The notes under the pieces were generated by a model, which searched no databases, had not been told where the DNA came from, and saw nothing but the letters and a program-made list of their open reading frames with translations. Both the position numbers and the translations under genes were made by a program. From JBFAPK01 sp040676675 (GTDB lineage Bacteria; Actinomycetota; Actinomycetes; Mycobacteriales; Micromonosporaceae): 64,000 nucleotides of DNA. This document shows, piece after piece, positions 10,079 to 18,492 of this stretch. The stretch spans positions 62,001 through 126,000 of the forward strand of contig NZ_JBFAPK010000022.1 in NCBI RefSeq assembly GCF_040676675.1. The letters are read 5' to 3'. The stretch's first letter is position 1; each line of letters begins with the position of its first letter.

Positions 10079-11458
10079 TCAGTCCGGGGCGCGAAAGTCG
10101 AACCGGTCGAAGGTCTCCTGGTTCCGGGTGAAGCGGTAGGTGGCCCAGTGCATCCGCACCACCACGCCGTGCTCGTCGCGGGTCAGCCGCAGCAGCTCGC
10201 CGACCTCCCGCCCCGAGACGGTACGCAGCACGTCGGGCTGGTCGGGCAGCGGCGCGAAGACCGCCGGGGGCCTGCCGACCGGGTCGCCGGCCCCCCGGGC
10301 GCGCAGCGCGCCGTCGCGCCACGAGAAGACGTACTCGTAACCCTCGCCCCACCAGCGGCCGAGCAGCCCGCGGTAGCGCTCCGGCGCCGGCTCGCCCGGA
10401 GTCCACGGCGCGATGTCGGCCGGGTCCTCCTCGGCCGAGACGGCGAGCAGCCGGTGCGGCAGCTCCAGGCTCGCGCTCGCGGTGCCGGACGAGGCGAGCA
10501 CGGCCACGCCCATCGCGGGGGGCGTGCCGGCGCCGCCACGGCGGCCGTAGACGCCGGCCAGGAAGCCCGGCATGGCGCCGTCGTGCCCGACGTGCGTCAC
10601 CCGCGGCGGCTCCTGCGGGATCAGGATCAGCCCGAGCCCGAAGCCCACGCTCCAGAGCGCCTCGTCGGTGACGGTGAGCGGCCAGCGCATCTCGTCCAGC
10701 GTCTCGGAACGCAGCACCGCCGCGCCGGGGTCCACCGCCGCCGGGTCCGCGAGGAAGGCCGCCCAGCGGGCCATGTCCGGCGCCGTGCTCCAGAGCTGGG
10801 CGGCCGGGGCGACCGCCGAGAAGTCGGTGCCCGGCTCGGGCCGGGCGTGATCGGAGTACGCGTCGACCAGGAACCCGGTCGCGGCCTCGGGACCAGGGGC
10901 GACGTCGGTCCCGGTGAGCCCGAGCGGGGTCAGGATCCGGTCGGCGAGCACCTCGGCCCAGGTGCCGCCGCGCAGCCGCCCCACCGCGTGCCCGAGCAGC
11001 GCCATGCCCAGGTTCGAGTAGTGGTAGCGCCGGGCCTGCGGCAGCACCCGCTCGGCCCGGTCGAGGTCGGCGAGGAGCTGCTCCACCCCCGGCGGGCGGA
11101 GCGTGTCCCAGACGTCGCCGACGGGCTCGCGCTGCAGCCCGGAGGTGTGCGAGAGCAGCCGCCGTACGGTCAGCTCGCCATGGGCCGGTACGTCCAGGTG
11201 CCGGCCGATCGGGTCGTCGAGGTCGAGCAGCCCGTCGTCCCGGCACTGGAGCACCAGTACGGCCGTGAAGGTCTTGGTCACCGAGCCGATCCGGAAGCGG
11301 GTCCCCGGGCCGAGCGGCGCCGGGTTGCCGGAACCGCCGACGGCGAGGCTCCAGAGTGGACGGTCGGCCCGGTGCAGCGCGACCGAGAGGGCCGGTATCC
11401 GCGCCTCCGCCTGGACCTCGCGCACCATGCGCTCCAGCCGGCGGTTCACCTCGGTCAT
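10079..11458 (-). CDS. Serine beta-lactamase/D-alanyl carboxypeptidase-like hydrolase
   Basis: 459 residues of the class-C beta-lactamase/penicillin-binding-protein fold. Seen: the SxxK motif S59-V-T-K62, the YSN motif Y147-S-N149 and LSHTSG at about 102-107. After the catalytic domain a C-terminal region of about 110 residues (TPGEPAPERYRGLLGRWW...) resembles the lipocalin-like tail common in esterase-type members. No signal peptide is visible, so it is probably cytoplasmic. The start ATG 11458 has GGGGAGGGG upstream. The family covers beta-lactamases, peptidases and esterases; the substrate cannot be assigned. Confidence 0.85.
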   Translation of the reverse strand: MTEVNRRLERMVREVQAEARIPALSVALHRADRPLWSLAVGGSGNPAPLGPGTRFRIGSVTKTFTAVLVLQCRDDGLLDLDDPIGRHLDVPAHGELTVRRLLSHTSGLQREPVGDVWDTLRPPGVEQLLADLDRAERVLPQARRYHYSNLGMALLGHAVGRLRGGTWAEVLADRILTPLGLTGTDVAPGPEAATGFLVDAYSDHARPEPGTDFSAVAPAAQLWSTAPDMARWAAFLADPAAVDPGAAVLRSETLDEMRWPLTVTDEALWSVGFGLGLILIPQEPPRVTHVGHDGAMPGFLAGVYGRRGGAGTPPAMGVAVLASSGTASASLELPHRLLAVSAEEDPADIAPWTPGEPAPERYRGLLGRWWGEGYEYVFSWRDGALRARGAGDPVGRPPAVFAPLPDQPDVLRTVSGREVGELLRLTRDEHGVVVRMHWATYRFTRNQETFDRFDFRAPD

Positions 11459-11482
11459 CGGCCCCTCCCCGTGGAAACCTGG

Positions 11483-11493
11483 CCCCTGAGAAA
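11483..11493 (-). promoter_or_regulatory. TTTCTCAGGGG motif upstream of the serine hydrolase
   Basis: On the minus strand this reads TTTCTCAGGGG, 25-35 bases before the hydrolase ATG. The same 11 bases occur in the palindrome upstream of dedA (27410-27420), and nine of them upstream of the DUF4097 gene. Possibly a shared operator half-site; no palindrome is present here. Confidence 0.25.
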
Positions 11494-11628
11494 CCCGGCG
11501 AGCATACCGCCGGGACGGATCCGGACGGCCCGGGAGCCGCCCGGCCAGGATTCGCGCCACGCCCCGGGATCGCCGCGGTCCGGCCGGGCCGCCGCCCCGG
11601 TTCAGCCGGTGAGCGCGCGCCGCCGCGG

Positions 11629-11979
11629 TCAGCCGGCCACCATCGGGCCGATGGGTGCCCCGCCGAGCAGATGGGCGTGGGCGTGGAAGACCTCCTGCCC
11701 GCCGTACTCGCCGGTGTTGAAGATCAGGCGGAAGCCGTCGAGCAACACCCCCTCGCTCTCGGCCACCGCGGCGACGGTCTCCAGCAGCTCGCCGCCGAGC
11801 GCCGGGTCGGCCTGCGCCAGCGTGGCGACGTCGACGTAGTGCTCCTTCGGGATCACCAGCACGTGCACCGGAGCCTTCGGGTTGATGTCCCGGAAGGCGA
11901 GGGTGGTCTCGGTCTCACGGACGACGGTCGCGGGGATGTCGCCGGCGACGATCTTGCAGAAGAGGCAGTCGTTCTCCAT
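11629..11979 (-). CDS. HIT-family nucleotide hydrolase (HinT-like)
   Basis: A 116-residue histidine-triad protein. Seen: CLFCKIVAGDIPA at the N-terminus, HVLVIPKEHY in the middle and the triad H99-A-H-A-H103-LLGG at the C-terminus. HinT-type enzymes hydrolyse AMP-linked amines or aminoacyl adenylates in the cytoplasm. It is divergent from the SDR gene, with 78 bp between starts. In related genomes a HIT gene lies between rsmE and phoH, so it is part of the conserved block. Confidence 0.94.
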   Translation of the reverse strand: MENDCLFCKIVAGDIPATVVRETETTLAFRDINPKAPVHVLVIPKEHYVDVATLAQADPALGGELLETVAAVAESEGVLLDGFRLIFNTGEYGGQEVFHAHAHLLGGAPIGPMVAG

Positions 11980-12057
11980 CCCGGGATGCTATGCCCGCGC
12001 CGTCCGGGGCGGGTGGCGCGGGCGCGCCGCCGGCCGGGCGTACGGCATGATGATCGG

Positions 12058-12810
12058 GTGGCAGGACGAGCGGTACTGGTGACGGGCGCCTCCCGGGGCA
12101 TCGGGCGCGAGGTGGCGATGGCCTTCGCGCGGGGCGGCGACCGGGTCGCCATCCACCACCGCGACTCCGCCCCGCTGGCCGAGCAGCTGCGCGACTCGCT
12201 GCCCGGCTCGGGACACCTGGTGGTCCAGGCCGACCTCGCCGACCCCGAGGCGGTGCGCACCGCCGTCGACGGCGCGGCGGAGTCCCTCGGCGGGCTCGAC
12301 GTGCTGGTCAACAACGCCGGCCGGTGGGGTTCCCACCCGGTGCTGGAGACCTCGTACGAGCAGTGGCAGCAGCAGTGGCGTCGCATCCTCGACACGAACC
12401 TGGTCGGCCCGGCGAACGTGATCTGGTGCGCGGTACGGCACCTGCGGGCGAGCGAGGCCGGGCGGATCGTGAACGTCTCGTCCCGGGGCGCGTTCCGGGG
12501 CGAGCCCGACGCCCCGGCGTACGGCGCGAGCAAGGCCGGTCTCAACGCGCTCGGCCAGTCGCTGGCGATCGCCCTCGCCCCGTACGGGATCGCCGTGGCC
12601 ACCGTGGCGCCCGGCTTCGTCGAGACGGACATGACCAACGAGCACCTCAAGTCGGCGCGCGGGACCGAGGTCCGGGCGCAGAGCCCGTTCAACCGGGTGG
12701 CGCGGCCCGACGAGATCGCCGCCGCCGTGCACTGGCTCGCCTCGCCCGAGGCGGAGTGGGCCTCGGGCACGATCGTGGATCTCAACGGGGCCTCCTACCT
12801 GCGCAGCTGA
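12058..12810 (+). CDS. Short-chain dehydrogenase/reductase (FabG-like)
   Basis: A 250-residue classical SDR. Seen: TGASRGIG at residues 9-16, NNAG at 85-88, Ser141/142, and the catalytic Y155-x3-K159 in YGASK. The C-terminal DLNGASYLRS matches NAD(P)-dependent FabG-type enzymes. The GTG at 12058 is chosen because the Rossmann motif must start within about ten residues; a TGAT run just upstream could serve as a -10 for a leaderless transcript. Substrate unknown. Its last codons lie in the first unit of a tandem repeat. Confidence 0.9.
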   Translation: MAGRAVLVTGASRGIGREVAMAFARGGDRVAIHHRDSAPLAEQLRDSLPGSGHLVVQADLADPEAVRTAVDGAAESLGGLDVLVNNAGRWGSHPVLETSYEQWQQQWRRILDTNLVGPANVIWCAVRHLRASEAGRIVNVSSRGAFRGEPDAPAYGASKAGLNALGQSLAIALAPYGIAVATVAPGFVETDMTNEHLKSARGTEVRAQSPFNRVARPDEIAAAVHWLASPEAEWASGTIVDLNGASYLRS

Positions 12811-12932
12811 CCAGGCCCGGCCGGGCACAGGGCGGCCGTCGACCGGCCCGGCCGGGCACAGGGCGGCCGTCGACCGGCCCGGCCGGGGCACGGGGCGGCA
12901 GCTGACCAGGCCCGGCCGGGCACAGGGCGGCA
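12803..12932. repeat. 31/32-bp tandem repeat, four copies
   Basis: Units beginning GACC(A/-)GGCCCGGCCGGG start at 12809, 12841, 12872 and 12904 (32, 31, 32 and about 29 bp). Each holds the palindrome CCCGGCCGGG followed by CAC(A/G)GGGCGGC. The stretch from 12803, including the AGC-TGA end of the SDR gene, is repeated 95 bp later at 12898. It fills most of the gap between the SDR and marR. Confidence 0.9.
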
Positions 12933-13009
12933 CCGGGGGCGCGGCCGGGGAGCGGCCGGGGGCCGTCGATAGGTAGTTCGCGGGATAATCCGCCACGGAC
13001 CCAAATCGG

Positions 13010-13015
13010 TAGACT
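13010..13015 (+). promoter_or_regulatory. -10 box for a leaderless marR transcript
   Basis: TAGACT lies seven bases before the GTG start at 13023, with no Shine-Dalgarno sequence between. This fits a leaderless mRNA. No clear -35 is seen. Confidence 0.45.
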
Positions 13016-13022
13016 CGCGGGC

Positions 13023-13511
13023 GTGACCGCCATGACGCCGACCCGCAGCGAACCGGACCTCTCCTTCCTGCTCGACCACACCAGCCACGTCCTGCGCACC
13101 CGGATGGCCGCCGCGCTCGCCGAGATCGGGCTCACCGCGCGCATGCACTGCGTCCTGGTGCACGCGCTGGCGGAGGAGCGGACCCAGATCCAGCTCGCCG
13201 AACTCGGCGACATGGACAAGACCACGATGGTGGTGACCGTCGACGCCCTGGAGCAGGCCGGCCTCGCCGAGCGGCGGCCGTCCCGCGCCGACCGCCGCGC
13301 CCGGATCATCGCGGTCACCGAGGAGGGCGCCCGGGTGGCCGTACGGAGCCAGGAGATCGTCGACCGGGTGCACCAGGAGGCGCTCGCCAGCATCCCCGCG
13401 GACGAACGGGAGGTGCTGCTGCGCGCCCTGGATCGCCTGGCCACCGGCCACCTGGCCGAGCCGGTCGAGCACTCCCAACCGGCGCGGCGCGCACGCCAGC
13501 GCGGAAACTAG
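13023..13511 (+). CDS. MarR-family transcriptional regulator
   Basis: A 162-residue winged-helix dimeric repressor of MarR type. Seen: N-terminal dimer helix (LSFLLDHTSHVLRTRMAAAL), the HTH (IQLAELGDMDKTTMVVTVDALEQAGLAERR), the wing DRRARIIAVTEEG, and a C-terminal dimer helix. It is followed after 48 bp by an MFS drug-exporter gene on the same strand, the classic arrangement in which MarR represses a pump until a ligand binds. The start is GTG 13023. Confidence 0.92.
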   Translation: MTAMTPTRSEPDLSFLLDHTSHVLRTRMAAALAEIGLTARMHCVLVHALAEERTQIQLAELGDMDKTTMVVTVDALEQAGLAERRPSRADRRARIIAVTEEGARVAVRSQEIVDRVHQEALASIPADEREVLLRALDRLATGHLAEPVEHSQPARRARQRGN

Positions 13512-13552
13512 ATCCCAAAGGGATCGTCTGCAACAGAACTATCTGCTACGGT
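13511..13552 (+). promoter_or_regulatory. Probable operator/promoter between marR and the MFS gene
   Basis: GATCCC-AAA-GGGATC (13511-13525) is a perfect inverted repeat starting at the last base of the marR stop. Downstream come nested TCTG/CAGA half-sites (13526-13545) and a -10-like TACGGT (13547-13552) seven bases before the MFS GTG. MarR binding here would block the pump promoter. The exact operator is not identified. Confidence 0.4.
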
Positions 13553-13559
13553 CCCTCTT

Positions 13560-15056
13560 GTGTCCACTTCACCCGGGGACCACGCGTCCCCTTCGCACGT
13601 TTCGTCCGTGTCCCGGTCCCGCTGGCTCGCCCTCGGGATCCTCGCCTCGGCGATGCTGATGACGATCCTCGACGGCAGCATCGTCACCGTGGCCATGCCG
13701 GCCATCCAGCACGACCTGTCCTTCTCCCCCACCGGCCTCAGCTGGGTGGTGAACGCCTACCTGATCGCGTTCGGCAGCCTGCTGCTGCTCGCCGGCCGGC
13801 TCGGTGACCTGGTCGGCCGCAAACGGGTCTTCCTCGCCGGAACGGCCGTCTTCACCGCCGCCTCGCTGCTGGCGGGCGCCGCCACCGGCCCCGCCACGCT
13901 CGTCGCCGCCCGCTTCCTCCAGGGCGTCGGCAGCGCGCTGGCCACCGCCGTCAGCCTCGGCATCCTGGTGACGCTCTTCGACCGGCCCGGGGAACGGGGC
14001 CGGGCGTTCGCGGTCGTCAGCTTCACCGGAGCCGCCGGCGCCGCGCTCGGATCGGTCCTCGGCGGCCTGCTCACCGACGCGCTCGGCTGGCACTGGATCT
14101 TCTTCATCAACCTGCCGATCGGGCTCGCGACGCTCGCGCTCGCCGTACCGGTGCTCCCCGCCGACCGCGGGCTCGGCCTCGCCGCGGGCGCGGACGTGGC
14201 GGGCGCCCTGCTGGTCACCGCCGGGCTCGTGCTCGGCATCTACGCCGTGGTCGGCATCGAGACGTACGGCTGGGCCGCGCCGCGCACGCTCGGGCTCGGC
14301 GCCGCCGCCGCGGTCCTGCTCGCCGCGTTCGTCGTCCGCCAGGCCACCGCGCGCGACCCGCTCATGCCGCTGCGGATCTTCCGGTCCCGCGCGGTGACCG
14401 GCGCCAACCTGGTGCAGGTACTGGTGGTGGCCGCCTGCTTCGCGTTCCAGGTGATCGTCGCCCTCTACCTCCAGCGGGTGCTCGGCTACGGCGCCACCGC
14501 GACGGGTCTGGCCATGCTCCCGGCCGCCACGGCCATCGGGGTGGTCTCGCTCGGCTTCTCGGCCCGGCTCAACGCCCGCTACGGCGAGCGCCGGATGCTC
14601 CTGGTCGGCCTGGTGCTGCTGATGGGGGTGCTCGGGCTGCTGATACGCGTCCCGGTGCACGCCGACTACCTCGTCGACCTGCTTCCGGTCATGCTGCTCA
14701 CCGCCGGCTTCGGGCTCACGCTGCCGGCCCTGACCGCGCTCGGCATGTCCGGCGCGCGCGACGAGGACGCCGGCCTCGCCTCCGGCCTCTTCAACACCAC
14801 CCAGCAGATCGGCATGGCGCTCGGCGTGGCCGTGCTCTCCACCCTGGCCGCCGCCCGCACCGACCGGCTGCGGGCGGGCGGCGCGGCCGAGGCGGCGGCC
14901 CTCACCGGCGGGTACCACCTGGCCTTCGCGGTCGGCACCGGCCTGCTCGTCGCCGCGTTCGTGGTCGCGTTCACGGTGCTGCGCCAGCCGGCGCGGCAGC
15001 CGTCCGCAGCCCCGGGGCGGTCGCCGGCACCCGCCACCGCCGGCGAGCGGCCATGA
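13560..15056 (+). CDS. MFS drug efflux transporter, DHA2 (14-TM, EmrB/QacA) type
   Basis: A 498-residue proton-coupled exporter. Seen: the helix-1 motif LDGSIVTVAMPAI, WVVNAYLIAFGSLLLLAGRLGDLVGRKRVF (motif A), GAAGAALGSVLGGLLTDALGWHWIFFINLPIG (motif C region) and enough hydrophobic segments for 14 helices. The start GTG 13560 appears leaderless. Gene order with marR suggests substrate-induced export of an antibiotic-like compound; the substrate is not inferable. Confidence 0.9.
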   Translation: MSTSPGDHASPSHVSSVSRSRWLALGILASAMLMTILDGSIVTVAMPAIQHDLSFSPTGLSWVVNAYLIAFGSLLLLAGRLGDLVGRKRVFLAGTAVFTAASLLAGAATGPATLVAARFLQGVGSALATAVSLGILVTLFDRPGERGRAFAVVSFTGAAGAALGSVLGGLLTDALGWHWIFFINLPIGLATLALAVPVLPADRGLGLAAGADVAGALLVTAGLVLGIYAVVGIETYGWAAPRTLGLGAAAAVLLAAFVVRQATARDPLMPLRIFRSRAVTGANLVQVLVVAACFAFQVIVALYLQRVLGYGATATGLAMLPAATAIGVVSLGFSARLNARYGERRMLLVGLVLLMGVLGLLIRVPVHADYLVDLLPVMLLTAGFGLTLPALTALGMSGARDEDAGLASGLFNTTQQIGMALGVAVLSTLAAARTDRLRAGGAAEAAALTGGYHLAFAVGTGLLVAAFVVAFTVLRQPARQPSAAPGRSPAPATAGERP

Positions 15057-15137
15057 CGCGGGGCTGAGCGCCGGAGCCACGAAGAACGCGGCCAGCGGCT
15101 CGACGGGTCACGCCCGGGTGCCGGCACCCGGGCCGGC

Positions 15138-15872
15138 TCACCAGCGGCCGAGCCGGGCGGAGAGGACCGCCAGGGCCGCGACCCCGGCGGTGGACGTGCG
15201 CAGTACCGCCGGGCCGAGGCGTACCGGCACCGCGCCGGCCGCCGCGAACGCCTCAAGTTCGGCCGGCGCGATCCCGCCCTCCGGCCCGACCACCAGCACG
15301 ACCTCACCCGAGCCGGGCAGGTCGACCGTGGCCAGCCGCTGCTCGGCCTCCTCGTGCAGCACGAAGGCGGCGGTGGCGGCGCCCAGCCGCGCGGCCACCC
15401 GCCCGGTCGACTCGTCCGGCGATCCGGCGACCACCGGGAGCCAGGGCCGCCGGGCCTGCTTCGCCGCCTCCCGGGCGGTGGCGACCCACCGGTCCCGGGC
15501 CCGGGCGCCCCGCTCGCCCCGCCACTGGGCCACCGACCGGGCCGCGCCCCAGGGGACGATCTCGTCGACCCCCGCCTCGGTCATCGCCTGCACCGCGAGT
15601 TCGCCCCGGTCGCCCTTGGCGATCCCCTGCACGACGACGAGGCGCGGGTCGGGCGGGTCCACGTACCCGACGGAGTTGATCTCCAGTTCGAGGCTGCCCC
15701 GGCCGACGGCGGTGACCACGGCACGCGCCGTGCCACCCCGCCCGTCGGCGAGCAGCAACTCCTCGCCGGCGCGCAGTCGCTGCACCGTGGCGGCGTGGTG
15801 GCCCTCCGGCCCGCCCAGGGTGCAGCTCCGCTCGGACGGCAGCGACTCGACCAGGAAGAGCGGCAGGGACAC
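15138..15872 (-). CDS. rsmE: 16S rRNA m3U1498 methyltransferase RsmE
   Basis: A 244-residue SPOUT-class methyltransferase that N3-methylates U1498 of 16S rRNA using AdoMet. Seen: an N-terminal PUA-like domain (HHAATVQRLRAGEELLLADG), and the knotted AdoMet site VLVVGPEGGIAPAELEAF with LGPAVLRTSTAG near the C-terminus. GTG start at 15872. It sits 88 bp downstream of dnaJ on the same strand, as is usual in actinobacteria. Confidence 0.96.
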   Translation of the reverse strand: MSLPLFLVESLPSERSCTLGGPEGHHAATVQRLRAGEELLLADGRGGTARAVVTAVGRGSLELEINSVGYVDPPDPRLVVVQGIAKGDRGELAVQAMTEAGVDEIVPWGAARSVAQWRGERGARARDRWVATAREAAKQARRPWLPVVAGSPDESTGRVAARLGAATAAFVLHEEAEQRLATVDLPGSGEVVLVVGPEGGIAPAELEAFAAAGAVPVRLGPAVLRTSTAGVAALAVLSARLGRW

Positions 15873-15960
15873 GGCAACAGGTTACTGATCCGCCGGCCCC
15901 CGCCCCGCGCGGGCGGCGCGCCCGTGACCGGGGGCGAGGACCGGGAGGCGGGTCAGCGGG

Positions 15961-17115
15961 TCAGTGGCCGTTCCAGGCGTCGCGGACCCGGGAGAAGAAG
16001 CCGCCCTGCTTGCTCAGCTCCGCGACCTCCTCGCCGCGGGTCTTGGCGAACTCGCGGAGCATCCGCTCCTGCTCGCCGTCGAGCTTGGTCGGGGTACGCA
16101 CGTCCAGGTGGACGAAGAGGTCACCGCGACCGGTACCGCGCAGGTGCGGTACGCCGCGGGCGCGCAGCCGCAGGGTGCTGCCCGGCTGGGTGCCCGGCTT
16201 GACGTCGACGGTCTCCTCGCTGTCCAACGTCTTGATGGTCAGCCGGGTACCGAGCGCCGCGGCGGTCATCGGCACCGTGACGCGGCAGTGCAGGTCGTCG
16301 CCCTTGCGGGAGTAGACGTCGTGCGGCCGCTCGTGGATCTCGACGTAGAGGTCACCGGCGGTACCGCCGCCGGGGCCGACCTCGCCCTGCTGGGCCAGCC
16401 GGATCCGCATGCCGTCCTCGACGCCCGCCGGGATCTTGACGGTGAGCGAGCGGCGGGTCCGGACCCGCCCGTCGCCGGCGCAGGTCGGGCACGGGTGCGG
16501 GATGACGGTGCCGTAGCCCTGGCAGACGGTGCAGGGCCGGGAGGAGACCACCTGGCCGAGGAAGGTCCGCTGCACCGACTGGACCTCACCGCGACCACCG
16601 CACGCCTCGCAGGTGGCGAGGTGGGTGCCGGCGGCGGTACCGGCGCCGGAGCAGGTGGTGCAGAGCACGGCGGTGTCGACCGTGATCGGCGCCTCGACCC
16701 CGAACGCCGTCTCCTGGAGGTCCAGTTCGAGACGGATGATCGCGTCGGCGCCGGGCCGGGTGCGCGGCCGGGGGCCGCGGCTCTGGCCGGCCGCGCCGAA
16801 GAACGCGTCCATGATGTCCTGGAATCCGACGAACGGCCCACCGGCTCCCGGACCGCCCGCGCCGGCCCCGCCGCCGCCCGGGGCGAGCGGGTCACCGCCC
16901 AGGTCGACGATCTGCCGCTTCTTGTCGTCGGTGAGGACCTCGTACGCGGCGTTGATGTCCTTGAACTTCTCGTGGGCCTCCGGATCCGGATTGACGTCCG
17001 GGTGGTACTGCCGCGCCAGCTTGCGGTAGGCGCGCTTGATCTCGTCGTCGGAGGCGTCCCGGTTCACACCGAGAATGCCGTAGTAGTCCCTGGCCACAGC
17101 GTTCCGTGTCCCCAT
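15961..17115 (-). CDS. dnaJ: Chaperone DnaJ (DnaJ2-type)
   Basis: A 384-residue type I J-protein that stimulates DnaK ATPase. Seen: J domain with H38-P39-D40, a Gly-rich stretch near 80-100, four CxxCxGxG-type zinc repeats ([32 protein letters not shown]) and a C-terminal substrate domain. It follows hrcA by 46 bp, so it is co-transcribed and should be under HrcA/CIRCE control. This is the dnaJ2 partner of hrcA; actinobacteria normally carry another dnaJ in the dnaK operon. Confidence 0.96.
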   Translation of the reverse strand: MGTRNAVARDYYGILGVNRDASDDEIKRAYRKLARQYHPDVNPDPEAHEKFKDINAAYEVLTDDKKRQIVDLGGDPLAPGGGGAGAGGPGAGGPFVGFQDIMDAFFGAAGQSRGPRPRTRPGADAIIRLELDLQETAFGVEAPITVDTAVLCTTCSGAGTAAGTHLATCEACGGRGEVQSVQRTFLGQVVSSRPCTVCQGYGTVIPHPCPTCAGDGRVRTRRSLTVKIPAGVEDGMRIRLAQQGEVGPGGGTAGDLYVEIHERPHDVYSRKGDDLHCRVTVPMTAAALGTRLTIKTLDSEETVDVKPGTQPGSTLRLRARGVPHLRGTGRGDLFVHLDVRTPTKLDGEQERMLREFAKTRGEEVAELSKQGGFFSRVRDAWNGH

Positions 17116-17161
17116 GTCTGTCTCGCGTTACCGTCCGCCGGTCGTCAGGTGGGCTTTTCGA

Positions 17162-18184
17162 TCAGTTCTGCGCCAGCAGGTCGCCGACGTAGCGTGCCAC
17201 GGCACGAACCGTGGCGATGGTGCCGGGGTAGTCCATGCGGGTCGGCCCGAGCACACCCAACCCACCGACGATAGTGGCTCCCGGCCCGTAGCCGGTGCTG
17301 ACCACCGAGGCCGCCCGCAGGTTGTCGATCTCGTTCTCGTCGCCGATGCGTACCCGCAGGGTGCTCGGCTCGACCTCCCCGATCAGTTTGAGGAGGATGA
17401 CCTCCTCCTCCAGCGCCTCCAGGATCGGGCGCAGCGAGCCCTGGAAGTCGAGCAGGCCGCCGCGGGTGAGGTTGGCGGTGCCGGCGAGCGCGATCCGCTC
17501 GTCCTGCCGCTCGACGAGCGTCTCCAGCAGCACGGTGGAGAGGCTCGTCATGGCGCCCTTCAGATCCGGGGCGGCCTCCTCGACCAGCGCCTGGATCAGT
17601 GGCGGGGTGTCCGAGAACCGGGTGCCGCAGAGCTTCTCGTTGATCACCCGGCGCAGGTCGGTGACGTCGTCGGCGGGGATCGGCGCGGGCAGCTCCACCA
17701 GCCGCTGCTCGACCCGGCCGGTATCCGCGATCATGACGGCCATCAGCCGGGTGGTGGAGATCGGCACCAGCTCCAGGTGACGCAGCGAGGAGCGGGTCAG
17801 GCTCGGGTACTGCACCACGGCCACCTGGCGGGTCAGCTGCGCGAGCAGCCGGACGGTGCGGTGCACCACGTCGTCCAGGTCGACCGCGCCGACCAGGAAA
17901 CGCTCGATCGCCCGGCGCTCGGCCGGGGTGAGCGGCTTGACCCGGGAGAGCCGGTCCACGAAGAGGCGGTAGCCGCGGTCGGTGGGGACCCGCCCCGCAC
18001 TGGTGTGCGGCTGGCGGATGTAGCCCTCTTCCTCCAGGACGGCCATGTCGTTGCGTACGGTGGCCGGCGAGACGCCGAGCTGGTGGCGCTCGACCAGCGC
18101 CTTGCTGCCCACGGGTTCCTGAGTGGCGACGTAATCCTCGACAATTGCTCGCAGCACGTCGAGTTTGCGGTCGTCGAGACCCAT
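17162..18184 (-). CDS. hrcA: Heat-inducible transcription repressor HrcA
   Basis: A 340-residue repressor of class I heat-shock genes that binds CIRCE operators. Seen: an N-terminal winged helix ([23 protein letters not shown] ... [20 protein letters not shown] followed by [15 protein letters not shown]) and the C-terminal GAF-like domain. ATG 18184 is chosen because GGAGGTGG lies just before it; an in-frame start at 18250 is not conserved. A CIRCE element 60-86 bp upstream indicates autoregulation together with dnaJ. Confidence 0.97.
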   Translation of the reverse strand: MGLDDRKLDVLRAIVEDYVATQEPVGSKALVERHQLGVSPATVRNDMAVLEEEGYIRQPHTSAGRVPTDRGYRLFVDRLSRVKPLTPAERRAIERFLVGAVDLDDVVHRTVRLLAQLTRQVAVVQYPSLTRSSLRHLELVPISTTRLMAVMIADTGRVEQRLVELPAPIPADDVTDLRRVINEKLCGTRFSDTPPLIQALVEEAAPDLKGAMTSLSTVLLETLVERQDERIALAGTANLTRGGLLDFQGSLRPILEALEEEVILLKLIGEVEPSTLRVRIGDENEIDNLRAASVVSTGYGPGATIVGGLGVLGPTRMDYPGTIATVRAVARYVGDLLAQN

Positions 18185-18243
18185 GTCCACCTCCCTACGA
18201 CCGGAAAAGGTCGCCGTACGTACGCGTACCGACACCCACCTGC

Positions 18244-18270
18244 TTGGCACTCGAATGTAACGAGTGCCAG
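18244..18270 (-). promoter_or_regulatory. CIRCE operator (HrcA box)
   Basis: TTGGCACTC (18244-18252), nine bases, then GAGTGCCAG (18262-18270). This is the CIRCE inverted repeat, differing from the consensus TTAGCACTC-N9-GAGTGCTAA by G/C for A/T at one symmetric position. On the minus strand a -10-like TACATT lies in the spacer with TTCGAC 16 bases upstream, so bound HrcA would cover the promoter of hrcA-dnaJ. Confidence 0.93.
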
Positions 18271-18492
18271 TCTACGTCGAAGCCCCACCCGCGCGCGATG
18301 ATCACTTGCGCGGCGCGTTCACGTCCGCGGGCTCCGCCGTTAATAGCACCGCCACCCGCCGGCGGGGTGATGTCGCCGCGAGCGTGGATAAGCCTCCCCC
18401 GCGCGACATAACAGCTCCAGTGGCCGATTGTCCAGAGAAAGTGTCGGTTGTTGGTCTGGCGTCCCTTGATTGCGGCCCTTACCGTGACCTGC

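Noticed and set aside
10079..11458. Clinical-type beta-lactamase
   Set aside because: Only the fold-level SxxK/YSN motifs are present, with no signal peptide and an extra C-terminal domain typical of esterase-like relatives.
18185..18492. RNA gene or riboswitch in the hrcA-DUF4870 gap
   Set aside because: Apart from CIRCE and promoter-like boxes I find no conserved stem pattern.
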